A DNA stretch of 64,000 nt from positions 28,677,001 through 28,741,000 of the forward strand of contig NC_064842.1 of NCBI RefSeq assembly GCF_024166365.1, in the 5' to 3' direction. The translations under genes and the position numbers were made by a program. Origin of the DNA: Elephas maximus indicus (taxonomy: Eukaryota; Chordata; Mammalia; Proboscidea; Elephantidae). This document shows, in pieces, positions 32,077-43,723 of this stretch. The notes under the pieces were generated by a model that had not been told where the DNA came from, did no database searches, and was given only the letters and a program-made list of their open reading frames with translations. Position 1 is the stretch's first letter. Every line of letters begins with the position of its first letter.

Positions 32077-33110
32077 TGTATGGATTGAATTGTCTCCCCA
32101 AAATATGTATTGAAGTCCTAAACCCTATTCCTGTAAATATGACCCTTTTGGAAGTTGGTTTTTTTTCTTGTTATGTTAATGAGACCGTACCAGAGTAGGG
32201 CGGGTCCTAAACCTAATCCCTTCTGAGAGGTGTCTCATAAAAAGAGAAGAATAGACACAGACACACACAAGGGGGTTGGCAGTGTATGCAAACCAGCCCA
32301 GGGAGACTAAGATCACCCACCTCTATTGATAGCAAATCCCACTCAACACATCACCTGCATCCTATGGAAATGTCAGCTTCCCTTCTCTTTTCAGTTCGGA
32401 TCCCAGCTGCCCATACAGCCCTTCTCTCTCATCCCCAGCCACCCAGGTACCAGCTGCAAACTCTAGAATCTACATGGCTACCTCCGCTTCAGACCAGCCA
32501 GTCCACACTACTCTTTTAGGTCCTGTAATTCACTGGAATGACTCACAGAGCTCAGAGGAAACACCATACCTGTGATAACAGCTTTAATATAACAAAAAAG
32601 GATGCAAATGAAGAGATGCATAGGACAAGGTCTGGGAGCGGTCCCAGTGCAGAGCTTCCATCCCAAGGGGGTGCGCTATCCTCCTGGGAGATGTTTGCTC
32701 TTACCAAACAGGAAGCTCCATCTGAGCCCTAGGGATCAGGGCTCTTATTGAGCTCACCATGTGTTCTGATAGGTTACATCATGCCCTCTGAGGCTAGTCA
32801 ACATTGGGCCCACAAGTGATCCTTTTTGGCTTGGGCAGCCCCTATTCATTAGCCTCAGGTGTTGGTCCGGCTGGAAAGGACTGAGACCAAAAGACCAAAT
32901 TGCTTGCTGCAAGGTGATTATCCACACCTTGCAGGGGGAGAAGAGTGCCAAGGAATGCCCAGGGCTACCAACAAAGAAGAATCCTCCCCTAGAGCTGATG
33001 CCCTGGTTTGGACTTCTAGCCTCCAAATCTGTGAGACAATATATTCTTGTTCTTTAAAGCCATCCAACTTTTGGTAGTTTTTGTTACAACAGCACTAGGT
33101 AATTGGGACA
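32077..33110 (+). mobile_element. MaLR (MLT1-like) LTR, split by another LTR
   Basis: Left piece 32077-about 32282 starts TGTATGGATTGAATTGTCTC with GTTATGTTAATGAGACCG; the right piece (about 32934-33110) has GCCAAGGAATGCCCAGGGC, GGACTTCTAGCCTCC, ending GGTAATTGGGACA. Perfect TSD GAGGG at 32072-32076 and 33111-33115 joins the two pieces. Confidence 0.87.
32283..32933 (-). mobile_element. MLT2-like (ERV-L class) LTR nested in the MaLR LTR
   Basis: ATGACTCACAGAGCTCAGAGG, GATGCAAATGAAGAGATGCATA, GTGCAGAGCTTCCATCC, CTCCTGGGAGATGTTTGCTC: the plus strand shows the reverse of the usual MLT2 sense strand. Edges are approximate. Confidence 0.7.
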
Positions 33111-34102
33111 GAGGGGTGGTTCTGAGACTGGCAGTTCCTTCACTCTCCCGGGAAAATTGGGGACTAGTTAGTGAGCCAGTGGACCTAGCTGAGCAAGGCA
33201 CCTGCACCAGTATATAGGACCCCAACCCCAGCCCTCTCCGGTTCTGAATGCCCCACCCCCTACCCCCAGTGAAACTTTCATTGACCAGAGCTTCATTTTG
33301 TTTGTGTCTCAGATTTGGAAGCTGGTCTTTGCATCCTTCCGTTTTGACCGGGATAGATTTTATTTGTGAGCTGGATCACGTGTATATTTTTCTCAGTTTT
33401 TATAGCCTTATCCTGGTTAGACGTTTCCATCTCAGGTGCTTCATTGCTCATAGCCAGTCGACTTCTAGTTAACGGGAGCAGCAGCCAGCCTCCCTGTCAG
33501 GCTGTCTTGCTCTGAGTTTTCACACCCCCGGGTCCAGCCATATGGTGCATGAGTTTTATCATTTCAGACATTTAACGTCAGGGTGCTGGCATAAGGTTGG
33601 GCCAAGTAAGCAGAGCCTGTGGTCTGTGGCTTTTCTGGCTGTTGAGAAGAAGTAGAATTTTGCCTAGCTTGCCTCCAGCCCCTAGCCCCGCCATTCACCA
33701 GCACCACCTCTTCTATTTAGGGACAACTCGCTGTGAACAACTACACTGCAGAGGCAGCAGGCTTTCAACACTTTGAAGAAAAACTCCTGTTAGACTGCAT
33801 CTTTTTTTTTTTTTCTGCAAAATATCCAGATTGTTTTAAGGCTTATTTAATATGTCTTTTTTTTTTTTTTCTTCCCACAGTTGCTAAAATGTTCTCTTCC
33901 ATCCGTGCACAGCTTACTTGAGCAACACAAACCCATCTATCTGAAAAGTATGAATAGCCCCTTTAGGGAGATCCTTCTAATGTATGTGACAAGTGATCAA
34001 CAGTGTTAGTAGGTAACAACTTTCAATGTCACTTCTTCCCTCCTCTTTTAAAGACTAGTGTCTTTGAACAATCATGTGGGTTTATAAGTTCTAATCTCAA
34101 AT
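33111..34102. other. Single-copy DNA with T-runs
   Basis: No exon recognised. T-runs lie near 33804-33815 and 33859-33871, giving the 33733-33921 frame its phenylalanine string. Confidence 0.4.
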
Positions 34103-34310
34103 GATTCCCTGGGTGGTACAGATGGTTAAGCACTGAACTACTAACCAAAAGGTTGGTGGTTCAGACACACCCAGAGACACTAAGAAGTAAGGCCTGGCGA
34201 TCTGCTTCTGAAAGGTCACAGCCTTGAAAGCCTCGTGGAGTAGTCCTGCTCTGCACATTTGAGGTCACCATGAGTCAGAATTGACTTGAAGGCAACCAAC
34301 AACAACAACG
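34103..34310 (+). mobile_element. AfroSINE, B-type
   Basis: GATTCCCTGGGTGGTACAG, AACCAAAAGGTTGGTGGTTC, GTAAGGCCTGGCGATCTGC, GAGGTCACCATGAGTCAG, ending CAACCAACAACAACAAC. Confidence 0.9.
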
Positions 34311-34557
34311 ATCTAAAATTAAAACTGAATTACTGTGCTTCTCCATATCTTTTTTCAATATCATGCCATTAAGTTGTTACCCAATCTCAAGAGAGTCAGG
34401 TGATAATTTCTAAAAGTCTGTGAATTTGCCAAACTGTCCTGCTGGCTTTGTACCCACCTGAGGCATTTTACCGGATTCTAATCTTTTTGGGACAAGAAGA
34501 TGACAGACTGTTACAAAGGGGAAGACAAATGCAGAGACATAGGAACTTGCTCAGAGT

Positions 34558-34760
34558 CATACCAAAACCTGTTGCCGTTGAGTCGATTCTGACTCACAGC
34601 AACCCTATAGGACAGAGTAGAACTGCACCATAGCAAGGCTGTAATCTTTATGGAACCAGGCTGCCACATCATTCTCCCGTAGAGTGACTGGTGGGTTCGA
34701 ACTGCTGACCTTTCAGATAGCAGCCAAGTGCTTAACCACTGCAGCACCAGGGCTCCTTTT
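34558..34760 (-). mobile_element. AfroSINE, long variant
   Basis: Tail AAACCTGTTGCCGTTGAGTC; body CCTATAGGACAGAGTAGAAC; extra middle GGCTGTAATCTTTATGGAACC and GCTGCCACATCATTCTCCC; head CACTGCAGCACCAGGGCTCC. Confidence 0.92.
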
Positions 34761-34870
34761 CAACATTATACAGTCAGTTGAAAATAGAAACAATTGTACA
34801 CTTAAAAATGGTTAAAATGGCAAAAGTATTATTAAATATATTTTACCACAATGAAAAAAAAAAAAAAAGA
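34761..34870 (+). mobile_element. Old L1 3' end
   Basis: CAATTGTACACTTAAAAATGG, ATATTTTACCACAATG and a terminal A-run are the 3' end of an old L1M-type element. Confidence 0.6.
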
Positions 34871-35109
34871 AACAGAAAAGGTAGGTAAGCTAACCCTCCC
34901 CCTGCAGGCAGCGTTCTTTAACTGGGAAGTAGCATGCCTCATCACACAGCCTACTGACGCTCTGCTTGTGGTCTTTGGAGCGACCTCATGGTTTATTTTA
35001 AACTCCGTTATCTGACGTGTTCACAGAATGAAAATTTCTTGTCAGTCAAGTGCTACCTTTTGGTTAACTGTGAATTAGTCCACATATCACCACTCTTTGA
35101 AGAATTAGG

Positions 35110-35548
35110 AAAAGTAATTGTGATTACCACTGTGGTCCATAGAGTTTTCACTGGCCGATTTTTGGAAGTAGGCCGCCAGGCCTTTCTTCTTAGTCTGGCT
35201 TAGTCTGGAAGCTTTGCCGAAACCTGTTCAGCATCACAGCAACACACAAGCCTCCACCGACAGCTAAGTGGTGACCGTGCATGGGGTGCGTTGGCCAGGA
35301 ATCAAACATGAGTCTCCAGCATAAAAACCAAACCGAACCTATTGCTGTTGACTCGATTCTGACTCACAGCAACCCTATAGGACAAAGTAGAACTGCTCAA
35401 TAGAGTTTCCAAGGAGTGCCTGGTGGATTTGAACTGCCAGCCTTTTGGTTAGCAGATGTAGCTCTTAACCACTATGCCACCAGGGTTTCTGGTCTCCAGG
35501 ATGGAAGGCGAGAATTCTACCATTGAACCGCCAAAGCCTGCTAGACAT
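35110..35548 (-). mobile_element. tRNA-Gly-like SINE, split by an AfroSINE
   Basis: 35125-35315 (GATTACCACTGTGGTCC, TTCACTGGCCGATTTTTGG, CACAGCAACACACAAGCCTCC, GTTGGCCAGGAATCAAAC) and 35497-35548 (AGGCGAGAATTCTACCATTG) are one element; the tRNA-Gly-like head is at the right. Confidence 0.82.
35320..35492 (-). mobile_element. AfroSINE nested in the tRNA-Gly-like SINE
   Basis: AACCTATTGCTGTTGACTCG, CCTATAGGACAAAGTAGAAC, ACTATGCCACCAGGGTTTC. The flanks GTCTCCAGCAT (35312-35322) and GTCTCCAGGAT (35493-35503) look like its TSD. Confidence 0.88.
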
Positions 35549-36199
35549 GTAGAAATGGTAGAATCCAATCGTGCCTTGTTACTGTGGCTGTGACCACCAG
35601 CTGTCAGTATTGATTATTCCAGAAGGGCGGCTAACACGTTTCCAGTTGACAGAGTAGTAGATAACAGCTATGTCTGTGTTTCAGAGTTCCTCTGCCCAGT
35701 CCGAGGGCCACACTTCCTAGTCATGCCTGAGCTGCGCCCCACCTCACACAGGTGGCCCTTTGGTAATTGCCGCAGCAGCAGTAGCATCATACACTCTTGT
35801 TCGTTACAGGCCAACCCTGCTCCGAAGACAGGTCAGGGGCCTGAAACCTCCATCTAAGGCCAAGTCATTGGGTCTTCACAAACCGTGTGCTCTCACCACA
35901 ATTACCAAGACAAACGCAAAGCACCTTGCTTTTGCTGGTCAGCCTTGATGAGGATTTCTGCTGTGCAGTGAGACAGCAACAGTATCAGTCTGTTTGTCTT
36001 GATTATTCAGGTAGTTGAGCTACGGTCTACTGTCCTCAACTGCAAGGGTTGAAGAACTTATAGTACTTTGAAGGTAGCATCTGGCAGCTTTGGGGGTGCT
36101 GATGATTTGTGATCTAGCAAGAGAATTCTTAAATACCTCAGATCAAGATTGTGCCTGCTTCATCAGCTTGTGTTTGGTTTATGTGAAGTTATACGGAAT
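35549..36199. other. Single-copy DNA, no gene recognised
   Basis: The 35760-35948 plus frame is of mixed composition but is not recognised, and no splice-site pair stands out. Confidence 0.35.
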
Positions 36200-36735
36200 G
36201 GAGGCTTCAAATATATTGCTACTGTAATCCTATTTAAAAAGAAAGAGAATGGTAAAAGGGAAGATATGTATAATCCATACCAAGCAATTCTACTTACTCT
36301 AGAGAAATTCTTGCACAAGACACATGTTCATAATGTCATTTTACAAAATGGCAAAATGTTGGAAATAACTAACTGGCCATCAACAGGAGAAAGGATAAAT
36401 AGAGGACAAATGTATCCAGTGGCACACCGTATAACAAACTGGATAAGTCTCAGGAAAACCTTTCAGGAGGGTACATGTATGATACCAGTTACAAAGATTT
36501 AAAATGTTTAGGAATGCATACATGTTTTTAAAAGTATAAAGGCATGCATGGAACAATAAACAAAATTCAGGATAATGGTTACTGGGTGTGGGCACACAAT
36601 TGGAGAGGGGGGTACACAGGGAACTTCATACGTTTTTATTTCATAAGCTAGATCGTAGATAGGCCATTCTATTTGTGGTATTATTCTTTAAAATGTATTA
36701 CATGACTGAGATATTCCATAATAAAGACCAGATTA
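36200..36735 (+). mobile_element. Old L1 3' end (ORF2 tail and 3'UTR)
   Basis: AAGCAATTCTACTTACTCTAG, AACTGGCCATCAACAGG, GATACCAGTTACAAAG, GGATAATGGTTACTGGG, ending near CATAATAAAG. It is the diverged end of an L1M-type copy. Confidence 0.7.
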
Positions 36736-37559
36736 GACATCTATTCAACTTACTTGCTCAGGAGCATAGGAAAACAAAAATAAGTAGGTAATTAGACTGT
36801 AACTGATATTTATGAAAAAACAGGTAACTATTTTGTTCTGCTGCTTTCTCTACGCAGAGCAGGCCATAGATATTCAGAAGTTCCCTTTTAACTCCGTGAC
36901 CGTGAAGGCCTGGATTACAGCTGTGCCCTGGAAAACTGGAGGAAGAACCCAGTAACCAGTGGCCATACTAACTGTCCATACAGATAGATGGTCGGGCGGA
37001 GGGGCCAGTCCCTGATGTACTATCAATCGCTTAATTCTAGTATTTAAGAAACTTCGTATCCATTCCAGGCATCAGAAACCAGCTCTGGAGTTTTGAGCAG
37101 AAGGAAAATTTATAATAGAGTTATAGAGAAGTTCACAGAATCAACCAGCGCTGGAGAAATTTTGAACCGTGTCAGACTCAAGATGGCTCTGAAGGCCAGA
37201 ACTCAGACACAGCGTGGCAAGGTCACCATGACCTCTACACAGCCATGACCACTGTGCACAGCTGCCAAATGCTGAAGACACTTCCAGTGCGTGTCCCTTT
37301 GTCCACAGGCCATGTGAGGGGCTTGCTGGGGTGAGGGCTGGAATGCTTGCGGAGGAAAGTTGGAATTCATTCCACCAGAGCGCTGGCCTGATCAGGCTTG
37401 GGGATTCATTCCAGTCTTATAATTACATGGTTTTTTGCAGATGTGGTTGCCACTACCTGAAAAAAAAGCTAAACAAGTATTTCAGTTATCCCGTTCTACT
37501 CTAGGATCCTACTAGTCTAAAATTCTTCCTCTAAATATGGATTTTTAAGGGAGTCGTAA
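36736..37559. other. Single-copy DNA
   Basis: No exon or known repeat recognised. Confidence 0.4.
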
Positions 37560-37722
37560 TACTGAACCTGTTGCCATCGGGTTGATTCCAGCTCATAGTG
37601 ACCCTATAGGACAGAGTAGAACTGCCCCACAGGGTTTCCAAGGAGAGGCTGGTGGATTCAAACTGCTTGACCTTTTGGTTAGCAGCCGCTGCTCTTAACC
37701 ACTGTACCACTAAGATTCCCAT
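37560..37722 (-). mobile_element. AfroSINE
   Basis: TACTGAACCTGTTGCCATCG, CCTATAGGACAGAGTAGAAC, GCTCTTAACCACTGTACCAC. Minus copy, nearly complete. Confidence 0.92.
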
Positions 37723-37830
37723 AATATTGGAGCCACTATATATGTGTGTGTGCGTATTTTTTTTCTCATGAATGAAGTCACAAAGAACATAAACTAAAGT
37801 CTTAATTATCCCTGGGTACTGAAATTATAA

Positions 37831-38032
37831 GGAACCTCATGGCGCATGGTAAAGTGCTCAGTTGCTAACTGAAAGGTCAGCAGTTCAAATCCATGGATGA
37901 AAGATGTGGCAGTCTGCTTCTGTAAAGATTTAAAGCCCTGGAAACCCTGTGGGGCGGTTCTACCCTGTCCTATGGGGTTGCTATGAGTTGGAATCAACTC
38001 GATAGCCATGGGTTTTGGGTTTGGGTTCTGGA
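37831..38032 (+). mobile_element. AfroSINE, long variant
   Basis: GGAACCTCATGGCGCATGG, CAGCAGTTCAAATCCATGG, AAAGATGTGGCAGTCTGCTTC, CTATGGGGTTGCTATGAG, ending in GGGTTTTGGGTTTGGG. The GGGTTT-type tail, not poly(A), is plain here. Confidence 0.92.
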
Positions 38033-38218
38033 ATTGTAGGTGATTTTGGCTTTCTTTATATTTTCCTGTGGAGTTTGGATGTTTTCATAATGAGCAAGCC
38101 AGGTTTTTATGATTAGCAAAAAAATAAATAAAAACTAGGCTAATTCTATTTGGAAATAAACATCTCCTTCAAAAGAAGTATTGAGACCTAGACCCTTGGT
38201 AGCTGAAGATAGTGAAAT

Positions 38219-38428
38219 CTACCAACCTGTTGCCGTCAACTCCAACTCATGGCGCCCCCTACATGTGTCAGAGAAAACTGCACTCTGTAGGGTTTTCAAT
38301 GGCTGATTTTCCAGAAGTAGATTGCCAACCGAGTGTTTCTTCCAGGGCACCTCAGGGTGGACTCAAACCGCCATCATTTTGGTTGGCAGCTGGGCACATT
38401 AACTGTTTGCATCACTCAGGGACTCCAT
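38219..38428 (-). mobile_element. AfroSINE, B-type
   Basis: ACCTGTTGCCGTCAACTCC, TTTTCAATGGCTGATTTTCC, CAGGGTGGACTCAAACCGCC, CACTCAGGGACTCC. Minus copy. Confidence 0.88.
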
Positions 38429-38499
38429 TTGAACCTGGGCCACCTTCATTTCTGCTTCCATGGTATTATTGACTCAGAGAAGGAAAAGAATTGATGCTG

Positions 38500-39430
38500 C
38501 ATTTTGAGTTCAATTCAATCAAATTTCTATTGAGTGTAAAACCCTTTCTAGGCACTATGGGAGTATAAAAGCAAAAGTGTCACTTTGAAGACCAAGGCGC
38601 CCCTGACCCAAGCCATGTATTTTTAATTGCATCATATGCACACGAAAGCTGGATAGTGAATAAGAATTGACGCCTTTAAATTGCGGTGTTGGTGAAGAAT
38701 ATTGAATATACCATGGACTGCCAAAAAAACAAACAAATCTGTCTTAGAAGAAGTACAACCAGAATGCTCCTTAGAGGCAAGGATGGTGAGACTGTGTCTT
38801 ACATACTTTGGACATATTGTCAGGAGGGATCAGTCCCTGGAGAAGGACATCATGCTTGGTAAAATACAGGGTCAGCAGAAAAGAGGAAGACCCTCAATGA
38901 GATGGACTGACAGTGGCTGCAGCAATGGGCTCAAGCATAGTAACGATTGTGAGCATGGTGCAGGACCGCGCAGTGTCTCATTCTGTGGTACATAGTGTCT
39001 CTATGCACTCTATGTTAGGTGCCGACTCAGTGGCACCTAACAATGGCAATAATGTGAGTATAAAGATGAAGCTAACTAGCTCCCTGTCCTCAAAAGAGTT
39101 GGCAGTCTAGAAAGGAAGAGAAGACACGTTCACTGATTTGAATTATTTGAATATGAGGTCTAGTGCAGTGAGGACGATTAGGAGCCCATATGTACCATAT
39201 GAGCAGAGGAGCAGTCAAGTCCAAGGGGAAGGTGAGAGCCAGCTCAAGGAAAGCTCTGCTTGAGGAGTAGGTAGCCTCTCAATGATACCTTGAAGACATA
39301 TAGAGGACATTTGTAACAGGAAGAGTTGGGGTGGCAAGTCAAGGAGCAGGTGGAATAAATACTGGGAGAAAAAGCACGAACGTGGAGAAGGGCAGAGTGT
39401 CTAAGTGCAAACCCAGGCAGCCAACTCTAG
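38500..39430 (+). repeat. Ancient dispersed repeat split by a Bov-B insertion
   Basis: TCTAGGCACTATGGGAG before, and CTCCCTGTCCTCAAAAGAG and ACGAACGTGGAGAAGGGC after, read as the same old repeat class as 19.7-20.1 kb. The class is uncertain. Confidence 0.45.
38581..39055 (+). mobile_element. RTE/Bov-B LINE, 5'-truncated, C-terminal coding end and tail
   Basis: The plus frame at 38702-38995 reads ACCATGGACTGCC-like text followed by NKSVLEEVQPECSLEARMV, YFGHIVRRDQSLEKDIMLGK and GRPSMRW, the conserved C-terminus of RTE-type ORF2 proteins. It ends in the tail GGTGCCGACTCAGTGGCACC. Flanking GAGTATAAA copies (38571-38579 and 39056-39064) look like the TSD. Confidence 0.85.
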
Positions 39431-39960
39431 AGTTGAACTGGAATAATTTAATTTTTAATATTGTGTAGGAGAAGTTTGGTATCAATTTTTTAACTCTCTT
39501 ATAATTGCGTTTGACATTTTAGAAGAATTATCCCAGTTATTACATTTTAACCACTGGTTAAATTATAAAATAAAAGTAATGGCTTTATCTGGGCTTCTAC
39601 TTTTTCTTGCCTTACATAAACACATCAGCTTCACCCATTTACTAATTAACTCCCTGCATGAAAAATTAAGCAGGTGTTTAACATTATCACCTCCAAGTAG
39701 AGCAAGTGCTAATTTTGATCAAAGAGTAATTGCATGTCAGAGTCTCCCCAAGTCCTGATCCATTTTGTCGGGCAGGCTCGGTGGAGTAATTAACTGGAGG
39801 GTGCTCTAGCTGCCAAGGATCAGTCACAGTAAGTCCAAGAACTACGCCATCAAAGAGACAGCTCTTAATAAATGGCCCTTGCAGTGCAGAGGACTGGAAG
39901 AGATGCTGAACCCGGACATCCTTGACTAGCCCCAGAATCACAGGCAGCTGGAGACTTGGT
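39430..39960. promoter_or_regulatory. AT-rich single-copy block, possible enhancer
   Basis: No repeat recognised. Homeodomain-type cores recur: ACTAATTAACTCC, GGAGTAATTAACTGG, AATAATTTAATTT. There is also a TCF/LEF-like TTGATCAAAG, and AGTAATTGCATG holding an octamer-like ATTGCAT. This is a motif-based guess that needs conservation evidence. Confidence 0.3.
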
Positions 39961-40082
39961 GAATATGAAAATGAGAGAATGGCAGAGAGGCTAGCATACA
40001 GGGACGAGAAGCTGAGCCACCATCTAGTGCCTGTGAACTGCAGTGAATGGGGCTGGTGTGATTCTCAGTCCATGAAGTCAGG

Positions 40083-40647
40083 TGTCTTAGTTATCTAGTG
40101 CTGCTATAACAGAAATACCCAAAATGGATGGCTTAGTAAACAAATTTATCCTCTCACAGTTTAGGAGGCTAGAAGCCCAAATTCAGGGCACCAGCTCTAG
40201 GAAAAGGTTCTCTGTCAGCTCAGGGGGAAGATCCTTGTCATCAATCTTCCCCTGGTCTAGACGCTTCTCAGCATAGGGACCCCAGGTTCAAAGGACACAC
40301 TGCTTGTGGCACTTCTTCCTTGATGGTACAAAGTCCTTATCGCTTTGCTTGCTTCTCTCCTTTTATCTCTTGTAAGATAAAAGATGATGCAGGCCACACC
40401 CCAGGAAAACTCCCCTTACATCCACCATCCACTCAGGACTATAAACTGAGTAAGGGTGTTGCATCCCACCCTAATCCTCTTTAACGTAACCTAATCTTGC
40501 CTCGTTAACCACAGGCAAAGATTAGGATTTACAACACATGGGAAAATTACATCCGCTCACAAAATGGAAGACAACCACGTAATACTGGGAATCGTGGCCT
40601 AGCCAAGTTGACACACATTTTTGGGGGGCACGATTCAATCCATAACA
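40083..40647 (-). mobile_element. Solo LTR, MaLR-like afrotherian family
   Basis: TGTCTTAGTTATCTAGTGC to CAATCCATAACA. Near-TSD TCAGG (40078-40082) and CCAGG (40648-40652). Longest copy in the window; includes GATGCAGGCCACACCCCAGG and CCTAATCCTCTTTAACGTAAC. Confidence 0.88.
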
Positions 40648-42544
40648 CCAGGTGTGAGAGAAAGTGACTTCTAATTTTCCTAGAACTCAACTCTAATTGA
40701 AGCATGCATCCCTCCTGGCTGGTGAGAAACTTCCATCTCAGCCTTTATGGGGTGTCCCTAGCTTCCCAGGGGTTGCATCAATGCCCCCCAGAAATTTGGT
40801 AGGGCCATGGTGTTGGGAGGGGTGGCCCTCAGTCCTTGAGACATCTGTCCACCAGGGGACCACTGAGACATCCATCAACTGGTCAGGATGAGCCCTTTGG
40901 ACTGGTGGCTTTGTGGTCTTGGGTCCTGCCTCAAGGCACAAACTCTCTTCATGACTATTGGTGATCCCCACTACAGAAGAATAGCAGGCAACCATTTTTT
41001 CTTTCGATCTTGCCAACCCCCTAAGTAAACTTTACAGCCCCCCCACACCACTCCAGCTGAGGCTTGTGGAAAGGGTCACTCTGGTCCTGAGGGCAGTGTC
41101 CCTCTTCCTCCTGCTTCTGGCCAAGACATTTTCTTCCTATACCCTGAATTCTTTCTCACCTCTGAGGCTTATGCTTTTGGCGGGGGGGGAAGCCATTTCT
41201 GTTATTAACCTGCCACAACCATCTCTTCTTTGAATGGGGAGATACAGGTTAATATCTCCAAATATCATCCAGTCACGTGTACTTGAAAATAAGGAATTTT
41301 GTTTTTCTTTCAAAGACTTTACCATGCTCCAGGGAATCTAGTCTTCCTCTCTGAAGATGTAGCTCACACCTGGAAATGTTGCAATTCCTGAGAGTAAAAT
41401 AATGTGCATCACAGAAGACTGACTTACATGACTACTTCTACATCCCACACCCCGTTCCCATACTCCTCCATCCACTTGTTGAGGGCCACCTGCACTAGAC
41501 CCTTTACTCACGTCATCTCCTTTAGTCTTCAAAATGGACCTATGTGGTAGGTACAGTTATACCTATCTACAGACATAAACACAGACGTGGAGAGATGAAG
41601 CAGTTTTCCCAGGGTCTCACTTAACATGAGTGAAGAACTTTCCTCGAGGTCTGCCAATATTGATAGTGAATCTTTCATCCTCTTGTTTGTCATGACAAGT
41701 CTTCTAGCCCCAAACAGAGTATCTGACTTAGGGTTCTAAACTGCTTTTCTTTGTGAGCCTGTCTGTATAGCAACTGTCAGAGGAAAGGTCCTGTCAGGGT
41801 AATGAGCTTGCTCAGGCAACCCTGGACTTTGGCCAGGTAGGGGTGATCGTGGGCGTCAGGCAGCTGATGGCATTTGCCATAAAGAGGGATTGAGGGGTGA
41901 GGTAGACCTGAGCGTTAATGTAGCTGAGGTCTAAACACATCCACAGGGCCAGAATTAGGGTGAAATTTTAAGGAGGCACTCTCAGTGTCAGCATTTGCAC
42001 GACCCAGAAAGTGAGTACATCCATAAATTTTGTATTTCAGGTGCCTCATTAGCCTCACCCTAGTCTAGGTCCCGCACAACCGTTTTGAAAAAGGTTGGTG
42101 TAGTTGTAAAGGAAGGTTGGGAAGGTGAGGGAGTAAAGTTCTTTCCAGGGCAAGGAGAAAGAGGGAAGGAAAGGGATGGCCTTCCTGTGGGTCACAAGGG
42201 ATTCTTGCAAAAGGTTTTATTCTGTACTCTCTCTTCCAAGACCCAGAGCACCTCGGCCATGTAGGGCCCTCACCTGTCTTCTGATGATCCCTTGATGGTC
42301 GGCCTGGCAGCTCCTCACACGCATGTCAGGTCCTCACAGGGTCTGGTTCTTCCTTGGAGCCGTGTTCTGAGGTCAGTGGTTCCCCAGGTTCCAAAAAACT
42401 CAGTAATGTGTTATAGATGTTCCCAAGAGCTGCAGTTTACTGGCAGTCCTCTACTTCTGGCGCTCCATAGCCTATATGCAAATAGTAGTGAAGCCAAAGA
42501 CAGCAAAGAAACCTGACTTGGTCTTTCTTACTACTTACCACCAC
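40648..42544. other. Single-copy DNA, no exon recognised
   Basis: Frames at 40697-40891, 40738-41016 and 41338-41532 resemble no family. No known repeat recognised over nearly 1.9 kb. Confidence 0.4.
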
Positions 42545-43016
42545 CCATCTGTCAGTTCGTCATGCTGTCATGGTTTGCATGTTGCTATGATGCTGGAGGC
42601 TATGCCACCAATATTTTAAATACCAGCAGGATCACCCATGTGGAAAGGTTTCAGTGGAGCTTCCAGACTAAGACAGACTAGGAAGAAAGGCTGGTGATCT
42701 ACTTCCAAAAATTAGCTGTGAAAACATTATGGATAGCAAAATAGTATCTGAGATTTTGACTCGCTTACTTTGGATACACATTAAAAAATTTAGGAGGGAT
42801 CAATTGCTAGAGAAGGACACCATGTTTGGTAAAGTGGAGAGCCAGCGAAGGGGAGGGAAACCATCAGTGAGATGGAATGATACAACGACCACAACAGTGG
42901 ACTCACACATGCCAAGAATCATAAGGATGGTGTAGGACCTGGCAACATTTCATTCTGTTGTGCCTGGGGTTGGCATGAGTCGGAGCCAACGTGACGGCAG
43001 CTAACATCAACAACTA
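42545..43016 (+). mobile_element. RTE-related element: SINE-like head joined to Bov-B C-terminus and tail
   Basis: 42545-42730 matches the head of the SINE at 11670 (ATCTGTCAGTTCGTCATG, GATGCTGGAGGCTATGCC, AGCTTCCAGACTAAGACAG). 42765-43016 is the Bov-B ORF end (GGTAAAGTGGAGAGCC, AACCATCAGTGAGATGG) and tail (GAGTCGGAGCCAACGTGACGG). The join near 42740-42765 may be internal to the LINE or a second insertion. Confidence 0.7.
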
Positions 43017-43723
43017 CTAAAATATCTTACAGGAAGAAAATGAAATGGGAAATAAATTTGCAGAATACATACACACATACATAAGGTAAAGTAAGATCTT
43101 AATATTTTGAAACCAAGCTATCGTATTTTTTTTTTTTAAATTAGTTCTCCAGGAACGTGAAAATTAATGTTTTTTCTTAAAAATGTTGGTTAAAAAATCA
43201 CTTCTTTTTGAATAATGCTAGGAGCTGAAATATGACAGCATATGTTCTTTATTCTTTTATTAATAAATCACAGTACATGAAACCTCAATTAAAAATTACA
43301 TGAAAAACTCAAAACTATCATTTTGCTTTGTCAGTCACTCCCCACTTCGTAAAAATAGCTCTTCTATTGAAACAATATTGTATCAGAATGGAATTTGATC
43401 GTCTGAAGCACTAGACTTTTTCAAAGGACTGCCACAGCCAAGTTCTTCAGGCTTGTTGGGCCTGGCAGCACTCTGGCCAGGCACAGGTTCCAGGTCCTTC
43501 TAATTCCCTCTACTGAGAACATACCATTCAAAAAAATGTGGAGTCTTTGCATTATTGTGGCTACCATTTTTACATGTCCATTTTCTCTCTTTAATGTAAA
43601 TTTAGGTATATAGTAGAAATGATCTTTCTTTCATCAGCTTTTTGTGAATTAGAAATACAGCGATGACGATACTGGGGAAGTCAGCACAACTTGACCAAGG
43701 CAAGGTCATGGAAACTTCATAGA
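43017..43723. other. AT-rich single-copy DNA
   Basis: No exon or known repeat recognised. T-run at 43127-43136. Confidence 0.35.

Noticed and set aside
35760..35948. Plus-strand frame of 62 codons as a possible exon
   Set aside because: No convincing acceptor and donor pair in frame and no family resemblance.
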